From assembly GCF_007923355.1 (NCBI RefSeq), contig NZ_VOGO01000004.1, positions 248,001 to 312,000 of the forward strand: a DNA stretch of 64,000 nt, given 5' to 3'. This document shows positions 33,864-43,807 of this stretch, one piece after another. Made by a program: the position numbers and the translations under genes. The stretch comes from Falsiphaeobacter marinintestinus (GTDB lineage Bacteria; Pseudomonadota; Alphaproteobacteria; Rhodobacterales; Rhodobacteraceae). Under the pieces are notes generated by a model. The model was not told the origin of the DNA. It was given only the letters and a program-made list of their open reading frames with translations, and did no database searches. Each line of letters begins with the position of its first letter. Positions within the stretch are counted from its first letter, which is position 1.

Positions 33864-34409
33864 TCAGGATACTGCCATGGCGCATGGCAACGCCAGGATG
33901 TCGCTAACCACCAGATCAGAGTCTGCACTAGCCGAAATTTGAACGCCTGCAAAACGCGATGCGAAGTTGTCGCTGCTAAACGATTGCAGTGTGGTTCCGC
34001 CAGCGGGCCAGCGCAATTCCTGATCTACACTCTCGGCTTTGCGAGATTGGAAACTAAATGTAACTTTCACGCTGTTGCGAATACCTTTTGTATCGATGCG
34101 GATCTTGGCGCCAAACGCGCAAATATCCTCATCGAAAACTATGCTGACATTGGCCTGATCCTGGCCATCCAAAGCCAGCGCAACTTGCCCATCACGACCA
34201 TGGATCAAACGCCGCCCAACTTTGCCGCCGTCAAAAAAGAATGGTCGCGACACGCGGCCTACACCGGGGAAACGTGCAAAAACGGAAATCGCGTTTCTGG
34301 GGTCAATATGAAGGTAATTTGTTTCGGAGATACCGTCCGCATGACTAGCAGTCGCGACACAAGTGGCGCAAATAGTCGAGAGAAGCAGGGTTTTCTTTGG
34401 ATCTCGCAT
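33864..34409 (-). CDS. Small exported protein in the lpd duplication
   Basis: 181 residues. The N-terminus (KTLLLSTICATCVATASHADG) is a signal peptide, cleaved near residue 24. The mature part is beta-rich (VSIVFDEDICAFGAKIRID, VKVTFSF), reminiscent of the lectin-like or choice-of-anchor domains of extracellular proteins, but no family is certain. Base composition is visibly lower in GC than the flanks, and no strong ribosome binding site precedes the start. The gene is bounded on both sides by copies of the lpd 3' end, suggesting acquisition with the duplication. Confidence 0.55.
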   Translation of the reverse strand: MRDPKKTLLLSTICATCVATASHADGISETNYLHIDPRNAISVFARFPGVGRVSRPFFFDGGKVGRRLIHGRDGQVALALDGQDQANVSIVFDEDICAFGAKIRIDTKGIRNSVKVTFSFQSRKAESVDQELRWPAGGTTLQSFSSDNFASRFAGVQISASADSDLVVSDILALPCAMAVS

Positions 34410-34476
34410 CGCGACCGTAAAACTGTTGTTTGAAAACTAGAAAAATCCGGCCGGGACCGCGTTGGGACCAATACGG

Positions 34477-34502
34477 TTTCCGGCCCCAATTGGGGCCGGA
34501 AA
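34477..34502. terminator. 26-bp perfect palindrome after lpd
   Basis: TTTCCGGCCCCAA and TTGGGGCCGGAAA form one uninterrupted palindrome starting seven bases beyond the lpd stop on the minus strand. It would fold into a strong stem in RNA and probably ends the suc-lpd transcript. No T-tract follows. Confidence 0.6.
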
Positions 34503-34508
34503 ATGTGA

Positions 34509-35897
34509 TCACGCGTGGATCGGACCATCGCCGCAGGCCAGAGCGGCCTCGCGTACAGCTTCGGAATAGGTCGGGTGCGCGTGGCAGGTCAGGGCGAGAT
34601 CTTCGGCAGAGGCGCCGAATTCCATCGCGACGCAGATCTCGTGGATCAGCTCACCTGCCGAGGGGCCGATGATGTGCGCACCGAGAATCCGGTCGGTGGC
34701 TTTGTCTGCGAGGATCTTGACGAAACCATCCCCGGCAAAGTTTGCCTTGGCGCGGCCATTGCCCATGAACGAGAACTTGCCGACCTTATAGGCGCGGCCC
34801 TGTTCTTTCAGGGTTTCCTCGGTCTCGCCGACATTGGCGACCTCGGGTGCGGTATAGATCACACCGGGGATGACGCCATAGTTGACGTGGCCATGTTTGC
34901 CCGCGACCTGTTCGGCAGCGGCCATGCCTTCGTCTTCGGCCTTGTGGGCCAGCATCGGGCCTTCGATCACGTCACCGATGGCATAGATGCCGGGTACGTT
35001 GGTCTGCCAGTCGGCGCCGACCTTGATCTGACCGCGCTGGGTCAGTTCGATGCCCAGCTTGTCGAGACCGAGACCTTCGACATAGGGTTTGCGGCCCGTG
35101 GCGACGAGGACGGTGTCGGCCTCGATCACGTGTTCGTTGTCATCCTTGCGCAGCTTGTAGGTGACTTTGGTCTTGGTCTTGTTGGCCTCGGTCTTTTGCA
35201 CGGCGGCGCCCATGATGAAGGACAGGCCCTGCTTTTTGAGCGTGCGCTGGAACACCTTCTGGATCTCGGCGTCCATGCCGGGGGTCACGACGTCGAGGAA
35301 TTCGACAACCGTCACCTCGGATCCAAGACGGGCATAGACGCTGCCCAGTTCCAGACCGATGACACCAGCGCCGATCACGACCATTTTCTTCGGGATCTTG
35401 CCCAGTTCCAGCGCGCCGGTTGATGTGACAACGACCTTTTCGTCAACTTCGACACCCGGCAGCGAGGCCGCTTCGGAGCCCGAGGCGATGATGATGTTCT
35501 TGGCGTCGTGGATGTCGTCACCCACCTGCACCTTGCCAGCAGCGGGGATCGAGCCCCAGCCTTTGAGCCAGTCGATCTTGTTCTTCTTGAACAGGAATTC
35601 GATGCCCTTGGTGTTCTGGCCGATCACGTCGTCCTTATAGGCGAGCATCTGTTTCCAGTCGACGGATGGCGATTTGCCTTTGAGGCCCATCTTGGCAAAG
35701 TTGTGCTCGGCCTCGTGCAGCGAGTGGGATGCATGCAGCAGTGCCTTGGACGGGATACAGCCGACGTTCAGGCAGGTGCCGCCCAGCGTGTCGCGGCCTT
35801 CGACCACGGCCGTTTTCAGACCCAGCTGGGCGCAGCGGATGGCGCAGACATAGCCGCCGGGGCCAGCGCCGATGATGATGACGTCATATTGAGCCAT
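34509..35897 (-). CDS. lpd: Dihydrolipoyl dehydrogenase (E3)
   Basis: FAD flavoprotein that reoxidises dihydrolipoyl groups of 2-oxoacid dehydrogenases, here most likely the 2-oxoglutarate complex. 462 residues: FAD motif [12 protein letters not shown], redox disulfide Cys42 and Cys47 in [16 protein letters not shown] motif [15 protein letters not shown], and C-terminal catalytic His in HAHPTYSEA. Last gene of the minus-strand run that starts at sucC. Its last 44 codons occur again as a decayed copy 894 bp downstream. Confidence 0.96.
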   Translation of the reverse strand: MAQYDVIIIGAGPGGYVCAIRCAQLGLKTAVVEGRDTLGGTCLNVGCIPSKALLHASHSLHEAEHNFAKMGLKGKSPSVDWKQMLAYKDDVIGQNTKGIEFLFKKNKIDWLKGWGSIPAAGKVQVGDDIHDAKNIIIASGSEAASLPGVEVDEKVVVTSTGALELGKIPKKMVVIGAGVIGLELGSVYARLGSEVTVVEFLDVVTPGMDAEIQKVFQRTLKKQGLSFIMGAAVQKTEANKTKTKVTYKLRKDDNEHVIEADTVLVATGRKPYVEGLGLDKLGIELTQRGQIKVGADWQTNVPGIYAIGDVIEGPMLAHKAEDEGMAAAEQVAGKHGHVNYGVIPGVIYTAPEVANVGETEETLKEQGRAYKVGKFSFMGNGRAKANFAGDGFVKILADKATDRILGAHIIGPSAGELIHEICVAMEFGASAEDLALTCHAHPTYSEAVREAALACGDGPIHA

Positions 35898-35929
35898 TTA
35901 GGTTTTCCTTTTCGGTTGGCCGGAGAGGG

Positions 35930-35990
35930 GGCGCTGCCCCACGTTGAAAATGAAGGTATTTTCAACGTCCCCCGGAGTATTTTCAAAGAG
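35930..35990 (-). repeat. Intergenic repeat with double hairpin between MAPEG and lpd
   Basis: On the minus strand: CTCTTTGAAAATACTCCGGGGG, given as CTCTTTGAAAATA then CTCCGGGGG, then a perfect 11-bp stem (ACGTTGAAAAT, six-base loop, ATTTTCAACGT, 35941-35968), then GGGGC-AGC-GCCCC. It shares its core with the elements at 5.07 and 23.1 kb. Here it sits inside an operon, so it could cause partial termination or protect mRNA ends. Confidence 0.55.
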
Positions 35991-35998
35991 AAGATGAG

Positions 35999-36388
35999 TC
36001 ATAGGAGAGCTGCCAGAAGCATGAGTACGGTCGCGAAAAGACCAATGACCCAGAGCAGAGACCGCCACGGGCTGAGGCCATAGGCGTAGGCAGGCACATA
36101 GAGAATGCGGGCCGCCAGGTAGATCCAGGCGCAGGTCGCGGTGAACGGGGTCGACTGGTTCGACAGGGTGATCACGGTGCAGGCGATGGTGAAGAGGATC
36201 AGCCCTTCGAAGTGGTTGTTCATGGCGCGTTGCAGCCGGCCTGCGGTGCCGGTGATCTGGCGGGGCTCGTCGCGGGGCGAGGCGGCATAGTCGGTGCCGA
36301 CCTGCTTTTGTGCCGTCACCGAATAGAGGGTGAACTGGATCACTTGCAGCAGGGCGGCGAGGGTGAGAACTGTGAGTTCCGGGGTCAT
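35999..36388 (-). CDS. MAPEG-family membrane protein
   Basis: 129 residues from ATG 36388 (AAAGGG upstream), with four hydrophobic helices and the MAPEG-like segment GRLQRAMNNHFEGLILF followed by ARILYVPAYAYG. MAPEG proteins include glutathione S-transferase-like enzymes; bacterial homologues are mostly uncharacterised. Its ATG overlaps the TGA of the unknown gene upstream. Confidence 0.85.
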   Translation of the reverse strand: MTPELTVLTLAALLQVIQFTLYSVTAQKQVGTDYAASPRDEPRQITGTAGRLQRAMNNHFEGLILFTIACTVITLSNQSTPFTATCAWIYLAARILYVPAYAYGLSPWRSLLWVIGLFATVLMLLAALL

Positions 36389-36948
36389 TGGGACCCTTTC
36401 CAGTAAGCTTCGATACGCCAAAGCTGGCCGTTGGTAATCTCTCGTACCTTGGCTATCACGTCTTGGTATTCATCTTGGTCGAAGTTGGTCCAGCCCTTGT
36501 TTCGCATGGCTTTCCAAAAATCTTTGTGCGTGGGTTCTTGCCGCGCGAGTTCGGTCAGCAGAACCCTGTCTATCGGAGGATGGATCGCGTCTACTCTGGC
36601 CCGGTCCACCGTAGGGGCCTGAGATTTCAGTCCGAAATCGCTGAGAAACAAAACTTTCAGGTAAACATTCACAAGTTTTGCGGCTCGCCCGTAGCTCAAA
36701 ACCGAGTTCGGACCCGAAGCTTCAATCACACTCTTGCACCAAACCCTATGAGCAGCATCGAAATCGTTTGCATTCTCGGGGAGGTTTGAAGGGCCATTGC
36801 AGATTGCACAAAGCTTTGCAGCTTTAAGTGCCTTTTGGGCGATAGCCGTTGAAAAGCCGCTCAAGCCTCTGGAAGCGGCTCGCGACGCCGCCCAAGCGGC
36901 GAAGCGAAACCGGTGTTCAGCAGGAGAGTAGTTCTCCATCGAGATCAC
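36385..36948 (-). CDS. Conserved hypothetical protein within the suc operon
   Basis: 187 residues beginning with GTG 36948, which overlaps the sucB stop; ATG 36939 is a possible alternative. Notable pieces are [16 protein letters not shown] at the N-terminus, [21 protein letters not shown] in the middle, HPPIDRVLL, and a terminal [10 protein letters not shown] have the impression of a scattered bacterial family with this N-terminus and WRIE ending, but know no function. GC content looks lower than in neighbouring sucB. It overlaps its neighbours at both ends, so it is expressed with the TCA genes. Confidence 0.7.
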   Translation of the reverse strand: MISMENYSPAEHRFRFAAWAASRAASRGLSGFSTAIAQKALKAAKLCAICNGPSNLPENANDFDAAHRVWCKSVIEASGPNSVLSYGRAAKLVNVYLKVLFLSDFGLKSQAPTVDRARVDAIHPPIDRVLLTELARQEPTHKDFWKAMRNKGWTNFDQDEYQDVIAKVREITNGQLWRIEAYWKGSQ

Positions 36949-38435
36949 AGATCCATCAGCAAACGACGTGGATCTTCCAGCGCTTCTTTGACGCGCACGA
37001 GGAAGGTCACGGCGCCTTTGCCGTCGACGATGCGGTGATCATAGCTGAGGGCGAGGTACATCATCGGGCGGATGACGACCTGACCGTTGATGGCCATCGG
37101 GCGGTCCTGAATCTTGTGCATGCCGAGGATGCCGGATTGCGGTGGGTTCAGGATGGGCGAGGACATCAGCGAGCCGTAGACGCCGCCGTTGGACAGGGTG
37201 AACGTGCCGCCCTGCATTTCGGCCATGGACAGTTTGCCGTCGCGGGCGCGGCGGCCTTTTTCAGCGATGGCCTTTTCGATCTCGGCAAACGACATCGCGT
37301 CGGCGTCACGGATAACGGGAACAACCAGACCTGTCGGCGTGCCGGCGGCGACGCCCATGTGGACGAAGTTCTTGTAGACGATGTCGGTGCCGTCGATTTC
37401 GGCGTTGACCTCGGGGACCTCTTTCAGCGCGTGGCAGCAGGCCTTGGTGAAGAAGGACATGAAGCCCAGACGCACGCCGTGTTTCTTTTCGAACTGGTCC
37501 TTGTACTGGCTGCGCAGAGCCATGACCTCGCCCATGTCGACCTCGTTATAGGTGGTCAGCATGGCGGCGGTGTTCTGGCTGTCTTTCAGACGCTTGGCAA
37601 TGGTCTGGCGCAGGCGGGTCATTTTCACCCGTTCTTCGCGGGCGGCGTCGTCGGCAGGTACCGGGGCGCGCGGCGCAGCGGGGGCAGCGGCGGCGGGGGC
37701 CGGGGCTGCCATGGCCTTCATCACGTCTTCTTTCATGATGCGGCCATCGCGGCCCGTGCCGGTGACGGCATCGGAGTTGAGGCCGGCCTGAGCCATGGCT
37801 TTTTCGGCAGACGGCGCATTGGCAACGTCTTTGCCGGAAGCTGCCGGGGCAGCGGCGGCAGGGGCTGCAACTGCGGGAGCCGCAACGGCGCCTGCGCCCG
37901 AGATCACGCCCAGTTTCGCCGAAGCGTCCACTGTGGCGCCTTCGGGAGCGGTAATTTCGGCCAGAACGCCAGCGGCGGGCGCGGGAACCTCGACCGAGAC
38001 CTTGTCGGTTTCCAGTTCACACAGCATTTCGTCCTGCGCGACGGCATCGCCGACGGCCTTGAACCATGTGCTGACAGTCGCCTCGGTCACGCTTTCGCCC
38101 AAGGTCGGGACCATCACGTCGACAGATGCGGGCGCATCGGATTTGGGCGCGGCGGCAGGGGCAGAGGACGCTGGGGCGGGCGCTGCGGCACCTGCACCGG
38201 CTTCGGCGATGGTGGCCAGCAGGGCGTCAACACCAACGGTTTCACCTTCGGCGGCGATGATGTCACCCAGTGTACCGGCGGCGGGGCTGGGGACTTCGAC
38301 GGTTACTTTGTCAGTTTCCAGCTCGCAGAGCATTTCGTCCACGGCGACAGCGTCGCCCGGTTTCTTGAACCATGTGGCAACCGTGGCTTCGGTGACGGAT
38401 TCACCCAGAGTGGGGACTCGAACTTCGGTCGTCAT
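36945..38435 (-). CDS. sucB: 2-oxoglutarate dehydrogenase E2, dihydrolipoyl succinyltransferase
   Basis: 496 residues, longer than the roughly 400 usual for E2o because it has two lipoyl domains: lipoylated lysines are K43 and K145, each in LETDKV. The two domains are nearly identical over [13 protein letters not shown] and [13 protein letters not shown] peripheral subunit-binding domain follows (near 215-250, [11 protein letters not shown]) and a catalytic domain ending in [11 protein letters not shown] with the active-site His. It transfers succinyl from lipoyl to CoA. It is downstream of sucA by seven bases. Confidence 0.96.
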   Translation of the reverse strand: MTTEVRVPTLGESVTEATVATWFKKPGDAVAVDEMLCELETDKVTVEVPSPAAGTLGDIIAAEGETVGVDALLATIAEAGAGAAAPAPASSAPAAAPKSDAPASVDVMVPTLGESVTEATVSTWFKAVGDAVAQDEMLCELETDKVSVEVPAPAAGVLAEITAPEGATVDASAKLGVISGAGAVAAPAVAAPAAAAPAASGKDVANAPSAEKAMAQAGLNSDAVTGTGRDGRIMKEDVMKAMAAPAPAAAAPAAPRAPVPADDAAREERVKMTRLRQTIAKRLKDSQNTAAMLTTYNEVDMGEVMALRSQYKDQFEKKHGVRLGFMSFFTKACCHALKEVPEVNAEIDGTDIVYKNFVHMGVAAGTPTGLVVPVIRDADAMSFAEIEKAIAEKGRRARDGKLSMAEMQGGTFTLSNGGVYGSLMSSPILNPPQSGILGMHKIQDRPMAINGQVVIRPMMYLALSYDHRIVDGKGAVTFLVRVKEALEDPRRLLMDL

Positions 38436-38442
38436 GTCGTTT

Positions 38443-41397
38443 TTATCCTTTGATGGTCAGCGCATCGTTTACGAGTGCTGCTTGTTGGGCTTTGTGTTGG
38501 CTGGCCAGACCCGTCGCGGGCGAGGCCGATGTGGCGCGACCGACATAGATCGGGCGTTGATTCTGGGCGCCAATGCGGGTCAGGGCCCATTCGATGTTGG
38601 GTTCGATGAAGGTCCATGCGCCCTGGTTCTTGGGCTCTTCCTGACACCAAACCATTTCGGCCTGCTTGAACCGGTTCAGTTCGTTGATCAGGGAATGCGC
38701 CGGGAACGGATAGAACTGTTCGACACGCATCAGATACACATCGTCGATGCCACGGGCGTCGCGTTCTTCCAGAAGATCGTAATAGACCTTGCCAGCACAC
38801 ATCACGACGCGCTTGATCTTGTCATCGGCAACCAGTTGGGTGTCCGAGTTGCCTTTCTGGGCATCGTCCCACAGTACCCGGTGGAAGCTGGAGCCGGTGG
38901 TGAAATCTTCGGCATTGGACACGCACATCTTGTGGCGCAACAGCGATTTCGGCGTCATCAGGACAAGTGGCTTGCGGAACGAGCGGTGCAGCTGACGGCG
39001 CAGGATGTGGAAGTAGTTGGCCGGGGTCGAAACGTTCGCCACGATCCAGTTGTCCTGTCCGCACATTTGCAGGAAGCGTTCCAGACGGGCCGAGCTGTGT
39101 TCGGGGCCTTGGCCTTCGAACCCATGCGGCAGCAGGCAGACAAGGCCGGACATGCGCAGCCATTTGCTTTCGCCCGAGCTGATGAACTGATCGAACATGA
39201 TCTGGGCACCATTGGCGAAATCGCCAAACTGGGCTTCCCAAAGGGTCAGCGCGTTGGGTTCGGCCAGCGAATAGCCATATTCAAAGCCCAGAACCGCGTA
39301 TTCAGACAGCATCGAGTCGATGACATCGTAATGTGCCTGACCCTCGCGGATGTGGTTGAGCGGATAGTAGCGTTCTTCGGTGTCCTGACTGATCAGGCCT
39401 GAGTGGCGTTGCGAGAACGTCCCACGAGTCGAGTCCTGGCCCGACAGGCGGACCGGGTAGCCTTCGGTCAGAAGCGAGCCGAAGGCGATGGCTTCAGCTG
39501 TGGCCCAGTCAAAACCAGCGCCGGTTTCGAACATCTTGCCTTTGGTTTCCAGAAGTCGACCGACGGTTTTGTGCAGGGCAAAGCCTTCGGGTGCGCGGCT
39601 GAGGGCCGTGCCGATCTGAGCCATGGTATCGGGGGCGATGGCGGTTTCGCCACGGGCGTATTCTTCGCCTTCGCGGTCCAGATGTGACCAGCGCCCATCG
39701 AGCCAGTCAGCCTTGTTGGGTTTATAGTCTTTGCCGGTCTCGAATTCGCCATTCAGGTAAGCCTGGAACGCGGCCTTCATGTCTTCGATTTCGCCTTCGG
39801 GGATCAGCCCGTCTTTCACCAAACGGTCGGTGTACAAGGCCAGGGTCGTTTTGTGGCCCTTGATCTTTTTGTACATGATCGGGTTGGTGAACATCGGCTC
39901 GTCGCCTTCGTTGTGACCGAAGCGGCGATAGCAGAACATGTCGATGACCACATCTTTGTGGAAGATCTGGCGGAATTCGGTGGCGACCTTGGCGGCGTGC
40001 ACCACGGCTTCGGGGTCGTCGCCGTTGACGTGGAAGATCGGCGCTTCGACCATCAGGGCGATGTCGGTCGGATAGGGCGAGCTGCGCGAGAAGTGCGGCG
40101 CAGTTGTAAAGCCGATCTGGTTGTTCACGACAAAATGGATGGTGCCGCCGGTGCGGTGGCCGCGCAGGCCGGACAGACCGAAGCCTTCGGCCACGACACC
40201 CTGACCGGCAAAAGCTGCATCGCCGTGCAGAAGGATGCCCAGAACCTGGGTCCGGTCGGTATCGCCCAACTGGTCCTGCTTGGCGCGGACCTTGCCCAGC
40301 ACAACCGGGTTCACTGCCTCAAGGTGGCTGGGGTTGGCGGTCAGGGACAGGTGCACGGTGTTGCCGTCAAATTCACGGTCGGACGAGGCGCCGAGGTGGT
40401 ATTTCACGTCGCCCGATCCGTCGACATCCTCGGGCTTGAAGCTGCCGCCCTGGAATTCGTTGAAGATCGCGCGATAGGGTTTCTGCATCACGTTGGCTAG
40501 GATGTTCAGGCGGCCCCGGTGGGGCATGCCGATCACGACCTCTTTCAGGCCCATGGCACCGCCACGCTTGATGATCTGCTCCATCGCCGGGATCAGCGCT
40601 TCGCCACCGTCCAGACCAAAGCGTTTGGTGCCCATGTATTTGACGTGCAGGAATTTCTCAAAGCCCTCGGCCTCGACCATCTTGTTCAGGATGGCGCGCC
40701 GGCCTTCGCGCGAAAACGCGATTTCCTTGCCCAGACCTTCGATGCGTTCCTTCAGCCAGGCGGCTTCTTCGGGGTTGGAAATGTGCATGTACTGCAGCGC
40801 GAAGGTGCCGCAATAGGTGCGTTTCACGATCTCGACGATCTGGCGCATCGAGGCGACCTGAAGCCCCAGCACGTTGTCGATGAAGATCGGGCGATCCATG
40901 TCGGCATCGCTGAAGCCATAGGTCTTGGGATCAAGCTCGGGATGCGGGGTCTGATCCTGCATGCCCAGCGGATCAAGATCGGCCACCAGATGGCCCCGGA
41001 TCCGATAGGCGCGGATGATCATCAGCGCGCGGATCGAGTCCAGCACGGCGCGCTTGATCTGGTCTTCGGAAACCTCGACGCCTTTGGCGGCGGCCTTGTC
41101 AGAGATCTTCTTGCCTGCGGCTTTGACCTCGGTCTCGCCCCATTCACCGGTCAGCGCGGCGGTCAGGTCATCGGAAGGAACCGGCGGCCAGTCGGCGCGC
41201 GCCCAGGACGGGCCAGCGGCCTCTTTCTTGACGTCCAGTTCGTTGTCGCCCATGGCCCGGAAAAACTCGGCCCACGCCGCATCGACCGCATTGGGGTCGT
41301 TGGCATACTGGGCATAGAGCTGTTCAAGATACTCGGCGTTGTGCCCCTGCATGAAGCTTGAGGCGTGGAAGAGATCGTTGGGCGATTGGTCTGTCAT
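38443..41397 (-). CDS. sucA: 2-oxoglutarate dehydrogenase E1
   Basis: 984-residue thiamine-diphosphate enzyme that decarboxylates 2-oxoglutarate and succinylates the E2 lipoyl groups. The N-terminus [16 protein letters not shown] is the OdhA/SucA signature, GMPHRGRLN and [14 protein letters not shown] are active-site motifs, and the ThDP segment appears as [11 protein letters not shown]. The C-terminus [17 protein letters not shown] is also conserved. Full length. Lies between the hydrolase gene and sucB. Confidence 0.97.
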   Translation of the reverse strand: MTDQSPNDLFHASSFMQGHNAEYLEQLYAQYANDPNAVDAAWAEFFRAMGDNELDVKKEAAGPSWARADWPPVPSDDLTAALTGEWGETEVKAAGKKISDKAAAKGVEVSEDQIKRAVLDSIRALMIIRAYRIRGHLVADLDPLGMQDQTPHPELDPKTYGFSDADMDRPIFIDNVLGLQVASMRQIVEIVKRTYCGTFALQYMHISNPEEAAWLKERIEGLGKEIAFSREGRRAILNKMVEAEGFEKFLHVKYMGTKRFGLDGGEALIPAMEQIIKRGGAMGLKEVVIGMPHRGRLNILANVMQKPYRAIFNEFQGGSFKPEDVDGSGDVKYHLGASSDREFDGNTVHLSLTANPSHLEAVNPVVLGKVRAKQDQLGDTDRTQVLGILLHGDAAFAGQGVVAEGFGLSGLRGHRTGGTIHFVVNNQIGFTTAPHFSRSSPYPTDIALMVEAPIFHVNGDDPEAVVHAAKVATEFRQIFHKDVVIDMFCYRRFGHNEGDEPMFTNPIMYKKIKGHKTTLALYTDRLVKDGLIPEGEIEDMKAAFQAYLNGEFETGKDYKPNKADWLDGRWSHLDREGEEYARGETAIAPDTMAQIGTALSRAPEGFALHKTVGRLLETKGKMFETGAGFDWATAEAIAFGSLLTEGYPVRLSGQDSTRGTFSQRHSGLISQDTEERYYPLNHIREGQAHYDVIDSMLSEYAVLGFEYGYSLAEPNALTLWEAQFGDFANGAQIMFDQFISSGESKWLRMSGLVCLLPHGFEGQGPEHSSARLERFLQMCGQDNWIVANVSTPANYFHILRRQLHRSFRKPLVLMTPKSLLRHKMCVSNAEDFTTGSSFHRVLWDDAQKGNSDTQLVADDKIKRVVMCAGKVYYDLLEERDARGIDDVYLMRVEQFYPFPAHSLINELNRFKQAEMVWCQEEPKNQGAWTFIEPNIEWALTRIGAQNQRPIYVGRATSASPATGLASQHKAQQAALVNDALTIKG

Positions 41398-41425
41398 TTT
41401 AGTACCTCAGTCGTCAGATGCGGAC

Positions 41426-42163
41426 TTAATTGCGGATTTCCCGGTTCACCAGTTCCAGCGCCTGGTCTTGGATCGTTCTGAAACCATGATTGCCACCGGG
41501 AAGTTCGATATATGTGGCGTTCAGGCCCTTGGCTTTTGCCTTTTTGACATAGTCTTTGGCAAAGGTTGGCAGCGTGTTGGAGTCTTCGGACCCCGTGGCT
41601 GCGATCAATTTGGTGTTGGGCGAGACGGATTTGAGATAGCGCACGGGCGATTGGCTTTTCGGCCAGGGGCTGCCGCGCAGGTTTCGCCATCTTTGAATGT
41701 CGTAGGGCACAGAGAACATGATCGCGGTATCGATCAGAGACGGATCGGTGCCCACGATCGACCCGATCTGGTTGCCGCCGCCTGAATGTCCGACCGCTAT
41801 CAGTTCATCATGCGGATATTTCTGGGACGCTGCCGAAAACCCTTCGGCAAGTAGCTTGTTGTTCGTCCTCGTATGGTGGTCGCGCAGCCCGGAATTTGAT
41901 CCCTTGCTGCGTTCGCCATTCAGAATATAGCCCGGACGCGCCATCTGGATGACGGTTGCCGTCGGGTTGGCCCGGGCGACGTCCGCGGCGAAGTCCGAAA
42001 TGTAGCCCGCGCCGCTGTCCCCGTGCACAATCAGCACCAGTTTTGCACCGCCGTTACGATACACAGTCCCGGCAATGGGGCCGAACATCTCGGCCCACGC
42101 CGCAGTCGACAGCAGTGCAAGACCCGCGATGACGCAGGACAGGTGGCGTAAGGCCGTCATCAT
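41426..42163 (-). CDS. Exported alpha/beta hydrolase
   Basis: 245 residues with a signal peptide (about 1-24, ending AAWA). The fold markers are LVLIVHGDSGAG (oxyanion hole region), nucleophile Ser in GHSGGG, and a C-terminal His in GGNHGF. The segment around the nucleophile suggests a serine esterase or lipase-like enzyme; substrate unknown. Start either ATG 42163 or 42160, overlapping the DUF805 stop. Confidence 0.78.
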   Translation of the reverse strand: MMTALRHLSCVIAGLALLSTAAWAEMFGPIAGTVYRNGGAKLVLIVHGDSGAGYISDFAADVARANPTATVIQMARPGYILNGERSKGSNSGLRDHHTRTNNKLLAEGFSAASQKYPHDELIAVGHSGGGNQIGSIVGTDPSLIDTAIMFSVPYDIQRWRNLRGSPWPKSQSPVRYLKSVSPNTKLIAATGSEDSNTLPTFAKDYVKKAKAKGLNATYIELPGGNHGFRTIQDQALELVNREIRN

Positions 42164-42702
42164 TGCAGGGCCTCATGGGGGTTGGGACCGTATTTGTTTT
42201 CGCCGGGCTGGCTGGGGCGGGTCAGCCACCACAGCACCAGAAGCGGCGAGACAATCAGGACGATTATCGTTGGGATCAGGATCAAAAGTGTCAGGCGGGT
42301 GAACAGGATGTCCATCGAACCGCCGCTGGAAAAGGCATCAGCCGCGCCAATGCCGAAGAACAGCACAAGGCCCGCGCCAATGGTCAGCAGGAAGGGGAAC
42401 AGGGCAAACAGCCCGCTGCGCCCGGTATCGTGCATCCGCCGCCAGGCCACGGCCAGATGCGGCAGGAACACAACCAGGCTGACCATCGCGCCCACCGGAG
42501 CGTTCGACACGATCTGCGTCGAGCTTCCGGTTTCATTCGCGACTGTCGTGACGGTGGAAAAGAACTGATAGTCCACCACGTTCGCCACAGCGCCTGCGAT
42601 GAAGACGAACAGGAAGAACCACCAATATTCCGGTCGGCTGGCCCGGCCCGAAAAAGTGACGTATTTGGAGAAGCAGGTCTTTACGGAGTCGGTGAAGGTC
42701 AT
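42160..42702 (-). CDS. DUF805 membrane protein
   Basis: 180 residues with DUF805 features: a soluble start (FTDSVKTCFSKYVTFSGRASR), PEYWWFFLFV, AWRRMHDTGRSG and several helices. Function unknown. Overlaps the downstream hydrolase by four bases. It follows sucD after 202 bp that hold a strong hairpin. Confidence 0.85.
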   Translation of the reverse strand: MTFTDSVKTCFSKYVTFSGRASRPEYWWFFLFVFIAGAVANVVDYQFFSTVTTVANETGSSTQIVSNAPVGAMVSLVVFLPHLAVAWRRMHDTGRSGLFALFPFLLTIGAGLVLFFGIGAADAFSSGGSMDILFTRLTLLILIPTIIVLIVSPLLVLWWLTRPSQPGENKYGPNPHEALQ

Positions 42703-42869
42703 GGTTTCGGCCTCGCAGATTTTTCAATGCACAAGCCGAGCTTACCGCGAAAACGCGATAATATCTCTTGTGGATGTGCCATTGCGTTCGTCCTGTTATG
42801 CGGTGCGCCGTGAAGCTTCGGGAGAGAGGCCTGTGATCAGGCCGCCGTCGCGACGTTTCGGGGTGAGAT

Positions 42870-42896
42870 GAGACGGGCCTTTGGCGGGCCCGTCTC
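42870..42896 (-). terminator. Hairpin after sucD
   Basis: GAGACGGGCC pairs perfectly with GGCCCGTCTC (10 bp, seven-base loop), nine bases past the sucD stop. No T-tract follows on the minus strand, so it may attenuate rather than end transcription into DUF805, the hydrolase and sucA. Confidence 0.55.
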
Positions 42897-42904
42897 TAGG
42901 TGTT

Positions 42905-43792
42905 TTAGCCTTTGGCGATGGCCTTCAAAACGGCCTCGCCCAATGTGGCGGGGCTGTCGGCGACAATGATGCCAGCGGATTTCATCGCTTCGATCTTGTC
43001 TTCGGCACCGCCTTTACCACCAGCGACGATGGCACCGGCGTGGCCCATGCGACGGCCCGGAGGCGCTGTGCGGCCTGCGATGAAGCCTGCGGTCGGCTTC
43101 CAGCGGCCTTTCTTGCGCTGATCGGCCAGGAATTCGGCGGCTTCTTCTTCGGCGGACCCGCCGATTTCACCGATCATGATCATCGAATGCGTTTCGTCAT
43201 CGTTCAGGAACATGTCGAGCACGTCGATATGCTCGGTGCCCTTGATCGGGTCGCCACCGATGCCAACAGCTGTCGACTGGCCCAGACCGATATCGGCGGT
43301 CTGCTTGACGGCCTCATAGGTCAGGGTACCGGACCGGGACACAACGCCGACCGAGCCGCGCTTGTGAATGTGGCCGGGCATGATACCGATCTTGCAGGCG
43401 TCAGGGGTGATGACACCGGGGCAGTTGGGGCCGATCAGGCGGCTGGAGCTGTCCATAAGCGCGCGCTTGACCTTCATCATGTCCAGAACCGGGATGCCTT
43501 CGGTGATGCAGACGATCAGCTCCATCTCGGCGTCGATGGCTTCGAGGATCGAGTCGGCTGCAAAGGGGGGCGGAACATAGATGACGGATGCGTTGGCTTC
43601 GGTCACATGCTTGGCTTCGTGGACCGAGTTGAAGACGGGCAGGCCGAGATGTTCGTTGCCGCCTTTGCCGGGGGTCACGCCGCCGACCATCTTGGTGCCA
43701 TAGGCGATGGCCTGTTCCGAGTGGAATGTGCCCTGGCTTCCGGTGAAGCCCTGACAGATAACTTTGGTGTTTTCGTCGACGAGGATAGCCAT
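42905..43792 (-). CDS. sucD: Succinyl-CoA synthetase alpha subunit
   Basis: 295 residues; forms the alpha-beta ligase that makes GTP or ATP from succinyl-CoA. The N-terminal CoA-binding fold has [14 protein letters not shown] and the phosphohistidine loop is [10 protein letters not shown] near residue 247. Separated from sucC by a methyltransferase gene of about 800 bp. AAGGA precedes the ATG at 43792. Confidence 0.97.
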   Translation of the reverse strand: MAILVDENTKVICQGFTGSQGTFHSEQAIAYGTKMVGGVTPGKGGNEHLGLPVFNSVHEAKHVTEANASVIYVPPPFAADSILEAIDAEMELIVCITEGIPVLDMMKVKRALMDSSSRLIGPNCPGVITPDACKIGIMPGHIHKRGSVGVVSRSGTLTYEAVKQTADIGLGQSTAVGIGGDPIKGTEHIDVLDMFLNDDETHSMIMIGEIGGSAEEEAAEFLADQRKKGRWKPTAGFIAGRTAPPGRRMGHAGAIVAGGKGGAEDKIEAMKSAGIIVADSPATLGEAVLKAIAKG

Positions 43793-43807
43793 GTTACTGG
43801 TCCTTCC

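Noticed and set aside
34504-34513. TGTGATCACG at the lpd stop codon
   Set aside because: A single copy that includes the stop codon and lies at a gene end; no partner site at 21 bp.
35508-36083. Plus-strand frame opposite the lpd start and MAPEG end
   Set aside because: Overlaps conserved lpd codons and the intergenic repeat; no homologous pattern.
36849-38453. Long plus-strand reading frame opposite sucB
   Set aside because: Lies antisense to sucB, with Gly/His/Asp-rich low-complexity sequence and no domain; it is a shadow of high-GC coding DNA.
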